From: Candidatus Melainabacteria bacterium
GTDB lineage: Bacteria; Cyanobacteriota; Vampirovibrionia; Vampirovibrionales; Vampirovibrionaceae
Length of the DNA stretch: 56,216 nt
Reading direction: 5' to 3'
Assembly (NCBI GenBank): GCA_902168245.1
Contig: CABHPA010000034.1
Span: 1-56,216, forward strand
Part shown: piece after piece, positions 34,127 through 42,177 of the stretch
Layout: every line of letters begins with the position of its first letter
Position numbering within the stretch: position 1 is the stretch's first letter
Notes under the pieces: model-generated
Told to the model about the DNA's origin: nothing
What the model saw: the letters and a program-made list of their open reading frames with translations, nothing else
Databases searched by the model: none
Made by a program: the position numbers and the translations under genes

Positions 34127-34786
34127 TTACGAGTGCCTTCGAACCACAAATAAAGCAGCCTGAGTGCGATCTTTCACGTTCAGCTTGTTTAAGATGGAAT
34201 GGACATGAACCCTTACCGTTCCTGGGGAAATCATCAGAATATCCGCAATGTCCAGGTTTTTCTTACCAGCGGCAATCAAGGCCAGTACTTCTTGCTCCCG
34301 TTCAGTCAGTGATTCCAGTGCTTCCATAGGAATCGCCAGGGGTACGTCTGTGGTAAACGGTTGTCGATCAGCCTGGAGATACTGTTTAATCTGAGCGGCC
34401 ACCACCGGGTCAATCCAGAATGCCCCTTGGTGTACTTCCTGAATCAGCATATGCAAACGCTCGGTAGAGATGCCTTTCATGCAAAACCCGTCTGCACCGG
34501 CATTCATAATTTGATCCACTGTTTTAGCTTCAGAATGGGATGTCAGTACCAGAATTTTAATCTGGGGCTGTTTTTCCTTGATGGCCTTGGTGGCTTCAAT
34601 ACCACTGAGTACCGGAAGGCCAATATCCATCAAAATCAGGTCCGGTTGCAACTCTTTGGCCGCCGTAATGGCTTCCTTACCGTCCGTACTGGCGCCAATC
34701 AGGTCAATATCACTATATTTCTTGAGAGAAACCATCATCCCAATCCGGAAGACTTCATCATCTTCAACCAAGAGAACCCGAATCAT
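34127..34786 (-). CDS. NarL/FixJ-family response regulator of the kdp island
   Basis: 219 residues. Receiver domain (1-120) with EDD at 8-10, phospho-acceptor D54 (LILMDIGLPVLSG), TSHSEA and the conserved Lys (FCMKGIS). The LuxR-type DNA-binding domain (about 150-215) has LTEREQEVLALIAAGKKNLD and a recognition helix with ISPGTVRVHV. The ATG overlaps the upstream kinase stop by 4 nt. Classical kdp loci use the OmpR-type KdpE; here the only regulator is of the NarL type, so it probably replaces KdpE. A pair of perfect palindromes in the divergent promoter region (36006-36047) is the likely binding site. Confidence 0.93.
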   Translation of the reverse strand: MIRVLLVEDDEVFRIGMMVSLKKYSDIDLIGASTDGKEAITAAKELQPDLILMDIGLPVLSGIEATKAIKEKQPQIKILVLTSHSEAKTVDQIMNAGADGFCMKGISTERLHMLIQEVHQGAFWIDPVVAAQIKQYLQADRQPFTTDVPLAIPMEALESLTEREQEVLALIAAGKKNLDIADILMISPGTVRVHVHSILNKLNVKDRTQAALFVVRRHS

Positions 34787-35862
34787 GCCGCTTCTCCTTG
34801 GATGGGTAAGGTAAAACTAAATTTACACCCTCCATCAGGCACATTTTCCGCCCAAATGCGCCCTCGATGCGCCTGGATCAGTTGCCGACTCAGATACAGG
34901 CCCAATCCGGTGCCTACAATGTCCCGTGTACCTTCAGCTCGATAAAAACGGTGAAACACGTTTTCCAAGTCCTCTTCTGCCAATCCTGGTCCATTATCGG
35001 CAACCTCCACCAAGAGCTGATGCGTCTGTTCAAATAAGTTGACCCGAATAAAGCCTCCAGATGGCGTATAGTTCAAGGCATTATGCAGTATATTGGCAAT
35101 AACGCGCTTGAGTTGCAAGGATTCCCCCTTGACCTTCGGGGGCGTCCGGCGGCATGCATACTCCAATGTGATCCGTCGTTCATTGGCCAAGGCTTGGACT
35201 TCGGTCAGCATGTCCGCAATCAGCTCATCTAAGTCCACCAGGCTCATTTGTAGCTTTACCCCCAGATGATCATGGCGGTAGATGGACAATAGATTATTGA
35301 CTAAGTCCAATTGCCGCTGCTTGTTTCGACTCAAAGCCGCTAACACGTCTTTTTGTTCAGGGCTCATTGCTCCTAAAGTGCCATCCAATAAATGTTGCAG
35401 GGTCTTTTGCTCCCCCAGCATGGGTGTTTTCAGGTCATGCGTTAAGGTAGCCATAAAATCCTCTCGCAACTGAGCCAGATTGCGCTCTGTAGCCAGCAGG
35501 GTTTCCTGCTCATTCACCTGCTCTTGATGATGAATATATTGCAACATAAAAAAGGCCGAGACTAAAAAGGAGAAAACAGCCACTAACCGATTAATCACCA
35601 CCGAAGGTATCTGAAGCACATTTTGCGGAAATAATACATTGAGCAATGTAGAAAAAATGGCCAGGATCATTAACACTTTGGCAATGCGCGGTTTTAAAAA
35701 GGACAATGAAACCAGAATGGGAAGGGTATACAGATAAGCCAAAATGTATTCAGGGGGTGTGGAAAAATCCAGAGCCGCAATAACAAAAAAGGCCAAAACA
35801 ATGATCAGCCAACGAGTTCTGGAATTCAGCTTATACAACACTGTTTCAAAACCAATAGACAC
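34783..35862 (-). CDS. membrane histidine kinase of the kdp island
   Basis: 359 residues. About four membrane helices fill residues 17-108 with short loops (LIIVLAFFVIAALDF, ILAYLYTLPILVSLSF, VLMILAIFSTLLNVLF, LVAVFSFLVSAFFML), like the transmembrane part of KdpD. A short coiled linker is followed by HisKA with H142 (LTHDLKTPML) and HATPase_c (NALNYTPSGG, DNGPGLAEED, GTGLGLYLSRQLIQAHRG). The short KdpD at the end of the divergent operon has the KdpD cytosolic domains but no membrane or kinase part; this protein has the membrane and kinase part but no KdpD domain. I infer that the two together replace a full-length KdpD. Confidence 0.93.
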   Translation of the reverse strand: MSIGFETVLYKLNSRTRWLIIVLAFFVIAALDFSTPPEYILAYLYTLPILVSLSFLKPRIAKVLMILAIFSTLLNVLFPQNVLQIPSVVINRLVAVFSFLVSAFFMLQYIHHQEQVNEQETLLATERNLAQLREDFMATLTHDLKTPMLGEQKTLQHLLDGTLGAMSPEQKDVLAALSRNKQRQLDLVNNLLSIYRHDHLGVKLQMSLVDLDELIADMLTEVQALANERRITLEYACRRTPPKVKGESLQLKRVIANILHNALNYTPSGGFIRVNLFEQTHQLLVEVADNGPGLAEEDLENVFHRFYRAEGTRDIVGTGLGLYLSRQLIQAHRGRIWAENVPDGGCKFSFTLPIQGEAA

Positions 35863-36005
35863 TTTTGCTCCTCAAAACGAAAATAGCCAGTGGGATGGAC
35901 AGCTTCTCTTGGTGTTCTAAAGCACCCAAACAGAAATTGTTTATGAGCGTGGTTTCTGCCCAATAATACCTGATATCACCCTATCGTATCCATTTCTCAA
36001 ACACC

Positions 36006-36047
36006 CTATATCAAATGATATAGAACTCTCTATATCATTTGATATAG
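36006..36047. promoter_or_regulatory. paired palindromic operator upstream of kdp
   Basis: Two 18-bp palindromes, CTATATCA-AA-TGATATAG (36006-36023) and CTATATCA-TT-TGATATAG (36030-36047), are separated by AACTCT. Each is the exact reverse complement of the other, so the whole is a 42-bp inverted repeat. Another TGATATCA lies at 35971-35978. They sit between the divergent kinase/regulator genes and the kdp riboswitch, the expected place for a regulator site. I infer binding of the NarL-type regulator, unproven. Confidence 0.65.
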
Positions 36048-36124
36048 GAGCCTAAACGCAAAAATATACCTTGCTGAGCGCCAAAAGAAGCGCCATAATC
36101 AGTCGTTACTTTAAAAAACATATA

Positions 36125-36241
36125 GCCTAATCCTTGTTTTCAAGGAGCGGAGGAACCACTGCCAGGCAACTGGCCGGGGCGCATTTTCAGCCATGAAATA
36201 GGGGACCTTTTCCCCCGAGCCCGACAGCTAACTTCGTAGGC
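36125..36241 (+). ncRNA. cyclic di-AMP (ydaO/yuaA-type) riboswitch
   Basis: P1 is GCCTA (36125-36129) with TAGGC (36237-36241). TCCTTG-TTTT-CAAGGA forms the next hairpin, followed by GCGGAGGAACC, GGGGCGCATTT, a GGGGA/TCCCC hairpin (36201-36215) and the hallmark CCCGACAGCTAACTTCGTAG (36220-36239). These match the ydaO consensus block by block. The aptamer ends 17 nt before the first gene of the kdp operon, with the ribosome-binding site AAAGGAAAG (36246-36254) directly after P1. No terminator lies between them, so control is probably at translation initiation or by upstream pausing. c-di-AMP normally represses potassium uptake, which fits the cargo. Confidence 0.93.
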
Positions 36242-36258
36242 GATGAAAGGAAAGCCCC

Positions 36259-36822
36259 ATGGTCAGTGTATACACACTGGGCCAGTCAAGCTGGCCATTG
36301 GTAGCAGCAACGCAAACTTCGTTTTCTATAGGGCAGCCTATGGCAAGTAACAGTCATTCTTTTGCTTTTGATCAGTTTCAAGAGACCTCCTCAAAACCGG
36401 CTACCGATACTGCTAGACCAGTCTATCGCCAATGGCCGTGGCGAGGGTTCGCTTTTTGCAGCGATTTAGGAACCGTGGGATATCTCATCAATAAACCCAA
36501 ACTGGGCCTTTTAGGTTGGGCGCTGGCAATGCCCTATTATCTGTATGCCCTGCTTAAACAACCCAAAGGCCCCCAACGCAACCAGGAATTAGCTTATCAA
36601 GCTACGGCCAATGGCCTCCTGCCTTTTTTGGAAGCCAAGACCGGTGTTATCACAGGCGGATACATGGCCAAACGGTTAAACCCCCTTGTAAATCCTTCCT
36701 TCTCTAAACTAACGGGGGGGCTTACCGCCCTACTGGCTTTAACTCCGACAGTTGGGGATCCCTTCAGCAATTGGGTACTCAAGCAATACAAAACTTATTT
36801 GAGAAAAGGACAAACCGAATGA
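36259..36822 (+). CDS. unknown protein, first gene of kdp operon
   Basis: 187 residues, directly behind the c-di-AMP riboswitch; ATG 36259 follows AAAGGAAAG, though an internal Met at residue 28 is a possible alternative. The N-terminal 60 residues are Ser/Thr/Pro-rich and contain TSFSIG. The rest has moderately hydrophobic segments (LGTVGYLIN, LLGWALAMPYYLYALL, LTGGLTALLALTPTVG) separated by basic loops (KQPKGPQRNQ, AKRLNPLVN), consistent with a membrane-associated protein with two or three short helices. It overlaps the next mini-ORF by 4 nt (ATGA). I know no standard kdp component of this type; it may be a lineage-specific accessory of the pump. Function unknown. Confidence 0.75.
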   Translation: MVSVYTLGQSSWPLVAATQTSFSIGQPMASNSHSFAFDQFQETSSKPATDTARPVYRQWPWRGFAFCSDLGTVGYLINKPKLGLLGWALAMPYYLYALLKQPKGPQRNQELAYQATANGLLPFLEAKTGVITGGYMAKRLNPLVNPSFSKLTGGLTALLALTPTVGDPFSNWVLKQYKTYLRKGQTE

Positions 36823-36926
36823 CCTTGATTTTAGCACTGGCGCTATTTATTGCTGTTTTCCTGGGTCTAATCGCCTTCATTCGCTTCTGCGATTGGGTTT
36901 TAAGCCGCCGGGAGATTACCTCATGA
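36819..36926 (+). CDS. 35-residue membrane mini-protein upstream of kdpF
   Basis: ATG 36819 overlaps the previous stop (ATGA) and its own stop overlaps the kdpF start. It encodes MTLILALALFIAVFLGLIAF followed by IRFCDWVLSRREITS: one membrane helix and a short basic tail. Tiny proteins ending in a C-D-x-hydrophobic motif before kdpF occur in other kdp operons, so it is likely a real small subunit or stabiliser of the KdpFABC complex. Confidence 0.7.
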   Translation: MTLILALALFIAVFLGLIAFIRFCDWVLSRREITS

Positions 36927-37009
36927 TATCAGCGCTGTTATTGTCAGCCGTGGTTGTCGGGCTAACCGCCTATTTAACGGCGGTCATTCTGTTTCCGGAG
37001 AAATTTTAA
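36923..37009 (+). CDS. kdpF: potassium-transporting ATPase subunit KdpF
   Basis: A 28-residue single-helix peptide (ISALLLSAVVVGLTAYLTAV) with the family's ending FPEKF. It starts inside the previous gene (ATG at 36923) and its stop overlaps the kdpA start (TAATG). KdpF is a lipid-like stabiliser of the KdpFABC complex in the inner membrane. Position, size and C-terminus support the call. Confidence 0.88.
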   Translation: MISALLLSAVVVGLTAYLTAVILFPEKF

Positions 37010-38733
37010 TGTTTACTTTGATTTATATACCACTTTTCTTAATCGCCAGCTTTCTGGTGACCGTCTTGCTTGGTGGCTATATGGCCAAAGTCTTTGACGC
37101 TAAGCCGACTTTGCTGACACCTGTGATGGAACCCCTTGAAAAACTGCTATTGCGCTTAGCCGGTGTCAAAAATACAGAATCCCAGCGCTGGACTCGTTAT
37201 GCCCTTGATTTTGTCCTGTTTAACTTGGCCTGTGGCATTTTTACATTTTTCATTCTGTGTTTCCAGCATCTGTTACCGTTGAATCCATTGCATTTGGCAG
37301 GGATGGAGCCTTGGCAGGCCTTCAATACGATTTGCAGTTTTGTCACCAATACCAACTGGCAAAGCTACAGCGGAGAAGTCTCTCTTACGAACTTGTCTCA
37401 AATGCTGGGCATCACGTTTATGCAGGTAGTAGGGGCCGTTTCAGGAGTGGCTGTCTGTATCGCCTTTCTGCGAGGCCTCACCAATCGTCCGTTGGGCCAT
37501 TTTTACCAGGACTTTATGAAAGCCCTTCTCTATGTATTCCTGCCCATTATGGTGGTCGGCAGCCTGTTTTTTATGACGCAAGGCGTTCCCCAAACGCTGG
37601 ATCAACAGACCGTGGCCCATACAGTGGAAGGGGCCACTCAAAAAATTGCCTTGGGGCCGGTAGCCTCCTTACTGAGTATTAAGCAAGTGGGTACCAACGG
37701 CGGTGGCTTTTTTAATGCCAATTCGGCCCATCCGTTTGAAAACCCTAACCCTTTAACCAACTTGGTAGAAATCATGATGGAATTGTCCATTCCCATGAGC
37801 TTGGTGTACCTGTTCGGACTCTGGCTAAAAGATCGGAAGCAAGGCTGGGTCATCTGGGGAGCCATGATGGCCGTTTTCCTGACCTTTTTATGGGTAGGCA
37901 ATACCTTTGAGCAAGCCGGGAACCCGATTTTATCTCATCTGCCTGGTTCATCCGCAACTATTGATCAGCAGGCAAGCGCGTTGCAGTCCGGGGGCAATAT
38001 GGAAGGAAAGGAAGTGCGCTTTGGCATTTTACCCTCCATGCTCTTTACCGTGGCCACCACCGGCACCTCGACCGGGGCGGTCAATAATATGCACGATTCT
38101 TTGACCCCCATTGCGGGTATGGTTCCCTTGGCCGATATGATGCTGAACATTATCTTTGGCGGGGTGGGGGTTGGCCTGATGGGCTTTCTGCTCTACGGGA
38201 TTATTGCCGTGTTTCTCACTGGCCTCATGGTGGGCCGTACCCCGGAAATTTTCGGCAAAAAGATTGAAAAGCCGGAAATCGTATTGGCTTCCCTGGCCAT
38301 TTTGTTGCACCCGCTCCTTATTCTGGTTCCCACCGCCATTGCGGCCACCAATGATTTTGGCTTGAGCTCCCTGAACAATACCGGGCCTCATGGTTTAAGC
38401 GAAATCCTGTATGCCTACACATCAGCAGCGGCCAATAACGGTTCGGCTTTCGCAGGGCTAAATGCCAATACGCCCTGGTACAACATTTCTATTGGCCTTG
38501 TCATTTTGTTGGGCCGCTATATTTCCATCATTGCCCTGCTTGCGATCGCAGGTTCTTTGCTCACCAAGCCCAAGGTAGAGCCAGGTCCGGGCACCTTGAG
38601 AACCAACACCTTGCTGTATGCCGCAGTCTGGTTAGGCGTGATTCTGATTGTGGGCGCATTGACCTTTGTTCCGGTACTGGTACTAGGCCCTGTTGCCGAG
38701 CATCTGGCCATGCTCAGTGGAAAGTTATTTTAG
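37009..38733 (+). CDS. kdpA: potassium-transporting ATPase, K+-channel-like subunit KdpA
   Basis: 574 residues, normal for KdpA, with about ten membrane helices. It is the potassium-binding and translocating subunit, built of four M1-P-M2 repeats as in K+ channels. Selectivity-filter segments seen: SFVTNTNWQSYSGE in the first repeat, VGTNGGGFFNANSAHPFENP in the second, ATTGTSTGAVNNMHDS in the third and SAAANNGSAFAG in the fourth. The glycine and asparagine positions expected for K+ coordination are kept. It is translationally coupled to kdpF and followed by kdpB after 12 nt. The complex works at very low external potassium. Confidence 0.98.
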   Translation: MFTLIYIPLFLIASFLVTVLLGGYMAKVFDAKPTLLTPVMEPLEKLLLRLAGVKNTESQRWTRYALDFVLFNLACGIFTFFILCFQHLLPLNPLHLAGMEPWQAFNTICSFVTNTNWQSYSGEVSLTNLSQMLGITFMQVVGAVSGVAVCIAFLRGLTNRPLGHFYQDFMKALLYVFLPIMVVGSLFFMTQGVPQTLDQQTVAHTVEGATQKIALGPVASLLSIKQVGTNGGGFFNANSAHPFENPNPLTNLVEIMMELSIPMSLVYLFGLWLKDRKQGWVIWGAMMAVFLTFLWVGNTFEQAGNPILSHLPGSSATIDQQASALQSGGNMEGKEVRFGILPSMLFTVATTGTSTGAVNNMHDSLTPIAGMVPLADMMLNIIFGGVGVGLMGFLLYGIIAVFLTGLMVGRTPEIFGKKIEKPEIVLASLAILLHPLLILVPTAIAATNDFGLSSLNNTGPHGLSEILYAYTSAAANNGSAFAGLNANTPWYNISIGLVILLGRYISIIALLAIAGSLLTKPKVEPGPGTLRTNTLLYAAVWLGVILIVGALTFVPVLVLGPVAEHLAMLSGKLF

Positions 38734-38745
38734 GAGCGAGATGAA

Positions 38746-40833
38746 ATGACCCCCACCCGTAGTATTGAATCTTCCACCATCCCGCGCAGTGAGCGCAAGC
38801 ACAAACCGGCAGCCTCGGATCAGCATCTGATTTACAGGCAAGCCTTTCAGGGCATGTTTACCAAGCTCGATCCCCGCCTGATGATTAAAAATCCGGTCAT
38901 GTTCGTGGTGGAAATTGGCTTTATCTTGACACTGGCCATGTGCTTTAACCCGCATCTCTATGGACATACGACCATTAACCAAGGCTATGTGATCTGGGTG
39001 ACGCTTATTCTATTTGTAACCCTGCTGTTTGCCAATTTTGCCGAAGCCTATGCCGAAGGGCGGGGAAAGGCTCAGGCGGATACGCTGCGCAAAACCCGTT
39101 CCACAACCCAGGCACGGGTCATTTTACCGGGTGGGCAGGAAAAAATGGTGGGCGCCAGTGATCTGAGAGCTGGCGACTTGGTTCGGGTGGATGCGGATGA
39201 AACCATTCCCTCAGATGGGGAAGTGGTGGATGGTATTGCATCGGTGGATGAATCGGCCATTACTGGTGAATCCGCCCCTGTGATTAAGGAGCCAGGCACG
39301 GATATTGCCAGTTCGGTCACCGGTGGCACCAAGGTTCGTTCTGATTGGCTGCTCATTCGGATCACCACCAATCCCGGTGAAAGCTTCCTGGACAAGATGG
39401 TGGCTCTGGTGGAAGGGGCTAAGCGCCAGAAAACGCCCAATGAAATTGCTTTGACGGTTCTTTTGGCGGCATTGACCCTGGTGTTTTTAATGGTTTGCGT
39501 CACCTTGGTCTTCTATGCCTATTATTCCAAGGCTTCCATTGATATCGCTACCCTCATTGCCTTGCTGGTCTGCCTGATTCCCACCACCATTGGGGCTTTG
39601 CTCTCAGCCATTGGAATTGCCGGAATGGATCGGGTCAGTCGGTTCAACGTGATTGCGATGTCCGGTAAAGCGGTGGAAGCGTCCGGGGATGTGGGCGTGT
39701 TGATTCTCGATAAAACAGGCACCATTACATTGGGAAACCGCTTGGCCTCTGAATTCTTACCTGTTGCTGGAAAAACCATGGAGCAGGTGGCTCAAACTGC
39801 GGCCTGTAGTTCGGTGGGCGATACGACCCCAGAGGGCAAATCCATTGTGGAACTGGCCAAACGACTGGGGGTAGATGATTTAGGCAATCCGGAAAACACT
39901 ACCCTGGTTGAATTTTCAGCAGAAACTCGCAGCAGCGGGGTTGATTTACCCGATGGAACCCAATTACGTAAAGGGGCTACCGATGCCATTAAGCGGTTTG
40001 TCACCGAACAAGGTGGCCCGTGGCCTGTGGAAGCACAAGCGTTGGCCGAACATGTGGCGCGTCAAGGGGGAACCCCCCTGGTGGTTGCTCGTAATCATGA
40101 AGTCTACGGCATTGTGCATCTGAAAGATATTGTGAAGCCCGGCATGAAAGAGCGTTTTGACCAGATGCGGACGATGGGGATTCGCACGGTGATGTGCACC
40201 GGGGATAACCCGATTACCGCAGAAGTCATCGCCAAAGAAGCCGGTGTGGATGATTTTATTGCGGAAGCCAAACCGGAAGACAAGATTGCCACCATTAAAA
40301 AATACCAATCCCAAGGTTTACTCGTTGCGATGACCGGTGATGGCACCAATGATGCGCCTGCCTTGGCTCAGGCCGATGTGGGCCTGGCCATGAATTCCGG
40401 CACTCAGGCAGCAAAGGAAGCGGCCAATATGATTGATTTGGATTCAGACCCTTCCAAGTTGATTGATGTGGTGTCCATTGGCAAGCAACTCCTGATTACC
40501 CGCGGAGCCTTAACCACCTTCAGCGTGGCCAATGATATCGCCAAATACTTTGCCATCATCCCGGCCATTTTTGTAACCGCTATTCCAGCCATGAAAGCCT
40601 TTGATGTAATGGGTTTGGGCAGTTCAGACAACGCGATTCTAAGCGCCCTGATCTTTAATGCGGTGATTATTCCGCTGCTGATTCCTCTGGCGCTCCGAGG
40701 GGTACAGTTCAAGCCGATGTCTGCGGATCAACTTCTGACTCGGAACATGCTGGTTTACGGACTGGGCGGCATTATTGCCCCGTTTATCGGTATCAAGCTC
40801 ATTTCATTGGGCTTGAACCTGTTTGGGCTTTAA
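38746..40833 (+). CDS. kdpB: potassium-transporting P-type ATPase, catalytic subunit KdpB
   Basis: 695 residues, usual length. Type IA P-type ATPase that hydrolyses ATP to drive K+ uptake through KdpA. Motifs: actuator TGES ([10 protein letters not shown]), phosphorylated D322 in DKTGTIT, nucleotide-binding KGA ([12 protein letters not shown]), hinge [24 protein letters not shown], and membrane helices with the KdpB-type [21 protein letters not shown]. The start ATG follows AGGAGCGAG. The A-domain TGES, which in E. coli can be inhibited by Ser phosphorylation at this motif, is intact. Nothing suggests inactivation. Confidence 0.98.
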   Translation: MTPTRSIESSTIPRSERKHKPAASDQHLIYRQAFQGMFTKLDPRLMIKNPVMFVVEIGFILTLAMCFNPHLYGHTTINQGYVIWVTLILFVTLLFANFAEAYAEGRGKAQADTLRKTRSTTQARVILPGGQEKMVGASDLRAGDLVRVDADETIPSDGEVVDGIASVDESAITGESAPVIKEPGTDIASSVTGGTKVRSDWLLIRITTNPGESFLDKMVALVEGAKRQKTPNEIALTVLLAALTLVFLMVCVTLVFYAYYSKASIDIATLIALLVCLIPTTIGALLSAIGIAGMDRVSRFNVIAMSGKAVEASGDVGVLILDKTGTITLGNRLASEFLPVAGKTMEQVAQTAACSSVGDTTPEGKSIVELAKRLGVDDLGNPENTTLVEFSAETRSSGVDLPDGTQLRKGATDAIKRFVTEQGGPWPVEAQALAEHVARQGGTPLVVARNHEVYGIVHLKDIVKPGMKERFDQMRTMGIRTVMCTGDNPITAEVIAKEAGVDDFIAEAKPEDKIATIKKYQSQGLLVAMTGDGTNDAPALAQADVGLAMNSGTQAAKEAANMIDLDSDPSKLIDVVSIGKQLLITRGALTTFSVANDIAKYFAIIPAIFVTAIPAMKAFDVMGLGSSDNAILSALIFNAVIIPLLIPLALRGVQFKPMSADQLLTRNMLVYGLGGIIAPFIGIKLISLGLNLFGL

Positions 40834-40846
40834 GGAGGACTCGACC

Positions 40847-41401
40847 ATGCTTCAAGCACTGCGCTTTACTTTCATCGTTTTTCTCATCAGTGGCATTGTT
40901 TATCCCTTGCTGATTACAGGCATGGGCCAAACATTGTTCTCAAAACAAGCCAATGGGAGCTTAATTCCCAATCAGCAAGGTGTTGTGATTGGTTCCAGCC
41001 TGATTGGACAGAATTTTACCCGTCCCGAATATTTTCACCCCCGACCCTCTGCAAATGGCTATGATGCGGCCAATTCCGGCGGATCTAACTATGGGCCAAC
41101 CAATCAAAAACTGATGAATCGTATACAGGCTGATGCTCTCGCCTATCAACAGGCCAATCCTACAAGCAAAACCATTCCAGTGGATGCGGTGAGCGCATCG
41201 GCATCTGGTCTTGATCCGGATATCAGCATCAGCAATGCGTTGGCACAGGTGAGTCGAGTGGCAACGGTTAGACATTTAACGCCAAAAGATGTTCGGCAAC
41301 TGGTTCTGAACCATCAAGAACAACCCCTATTTACAGAACGTCCTTACGTGAATGTCTTGCAACTCAATATGGCTCTGGATAGCCTTGTGGAGAAGATGTG
41401 A
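40847..41401 (+). CDS. kdpC: potassium-transporting ATPase subunit KdpC
   Basis: 184 residues from ATG 40847, with AAGGAGG 8 nt upstream (the longer frame from TTG 40823 overlaps kdpB and is unlikely). One N-terminal membrane helix (LRFTFIVFLISGIVYPLLITG) is followed by a periplasmic domain. Family signatures: NGSLI, IGSSLIGQNFTRPEYFHPRPSA, YDAANSGGSNYGPTN, VPVDAVSASASGLDPDISISNALAQVSRVA (here with IPVDAV). KdpC raises the affinity of the pump for ATP and potassium. Its stop overlaps the next gene's ATG by one base. Confidence 0.97.
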   Translation: MLQALRFTFIVFLISGIVYPLLITGMGQTLFSKQANGSLIPNQQGVVIGSSLIGQNFTRPEYFHPRPSANGYDAANSGGSNYGPTNQKLMNRIQADALAYQQANPTSKTIPVDAVSASASGLDPDISISNALAQVSRVATVRHLTPKDVRQLVLNHQEQPLFTERPYVNVLQLNMALDSLVEKM

Positions 41402-42177
41402 TGACCAGCACAGTTTTAACATTGTCTCCAAAGCATAGAATATATAGCATTTTGCAGTTTGGTCTATTACTGGCTCTTCTATTTAATGTTCCCGTAAGTC
41501 ATGCCCAGCAGACTATTTTTAATGTTCCTTCAGCGGATGTAACTCCCCAAGATCAGGTTTATCTGGAGCATGAGTCCCAGTTTAAGCCTTGGCGACCCAA
41601 TGCCTTTTGGCTCGGCACCCATTACACGGCTTATGGAATTGGACATCATACCGAGATTGATGCAACTCTATCTAATGTCAGTGCGCCAACTTCTGGTAAT
41701 ATCGTGCTTGGGATAGGCTTTAAGAGCAATATTCCCTTGCTGGCGAAGCGGCTCCCTCAGCGAAATCTTAAGCTGACGATAGGTAATATCACCCCTATTT
41801 CCCTGCAAGGGCAAGGCGTTGGGGATTGGTCTTACGCTCACCTCAGCGGACGACTTCCCAAGCTCAATACCCGACTTACGGCAGGGGTTAGCGCGGGTAC
41901 CAAGCAGCTTTTTGGGAGAAATACAGTAGGCTTTATCGGGGGATATGAGCAACCTGTTACTCCGCGATTTAGTTTGATTGGGGACTGGTTCTCTGGTACG
42001 CATAGCAATGGCTATTTTATCCCTGGCTTTAGCTATGTTCTACGGGGTACGACCACGCTATTTGTAGGGTACCAGATCCCAAACACCAAAAGGGTTGGTC
42101 CCCAAGGCTTTGTTATTGAAGTTTCAACCCTGATGCCAACCAAGAGAGCCGCCAATGGACCCACAACCAGCAAATAA
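41401..42177 (+). CDS. secreted beta-barrel-like outer-membrane protein inside the kdp operon
   Basis: About 258 residues from ATG 41401 (GTG 41398 is also open), with GGAG upstream. A Sec signal peptide (LQFGLLLALLFNVPVSHA, cleavage before QQ) is followed by a mature protein rich in alternating strands, Gly/Thr/Tyr and aromatic girdle residues (FWLGTHYTAYGIGHHTEIDATLSN, RLTAGVSAGTKQLFG, GYFIPGFSYVLRGTTTLFVGYQIP). It ends near the C-terminus with hydrophobic VIEVSTL. This resembles an 8-10-stranded outer-membrane barrel. It overlaps kdpD by 23 nt and lies inside the operon. I know no kdp operon component like this; a K+ or osmotic porin role is inference. Confidence 0.75.
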   Translation: MTSTVLTLSPKHRIYSILQFGLLLALLFNVPVSHAQQTIFNVPSADVTPQDQVYLEHESQFKPWRPNAFWLGTHYTAYGIGHHTEIDATLSNVSAPTSGNIVLGIGFKSNIPLLAKRLPQRNLKLTIGNITPISLQGQGVGDWSYAHLSGRLPKLNTRLTAGVSAGTKQLFGRNTVGFIGGYEQPVTPRFSLIGDWFSGTHSNGYFIPGFSYVLRGTTTLFVGYQIPNTKRVGPQGFVIEVSTLMPTKRAANGPTTSK

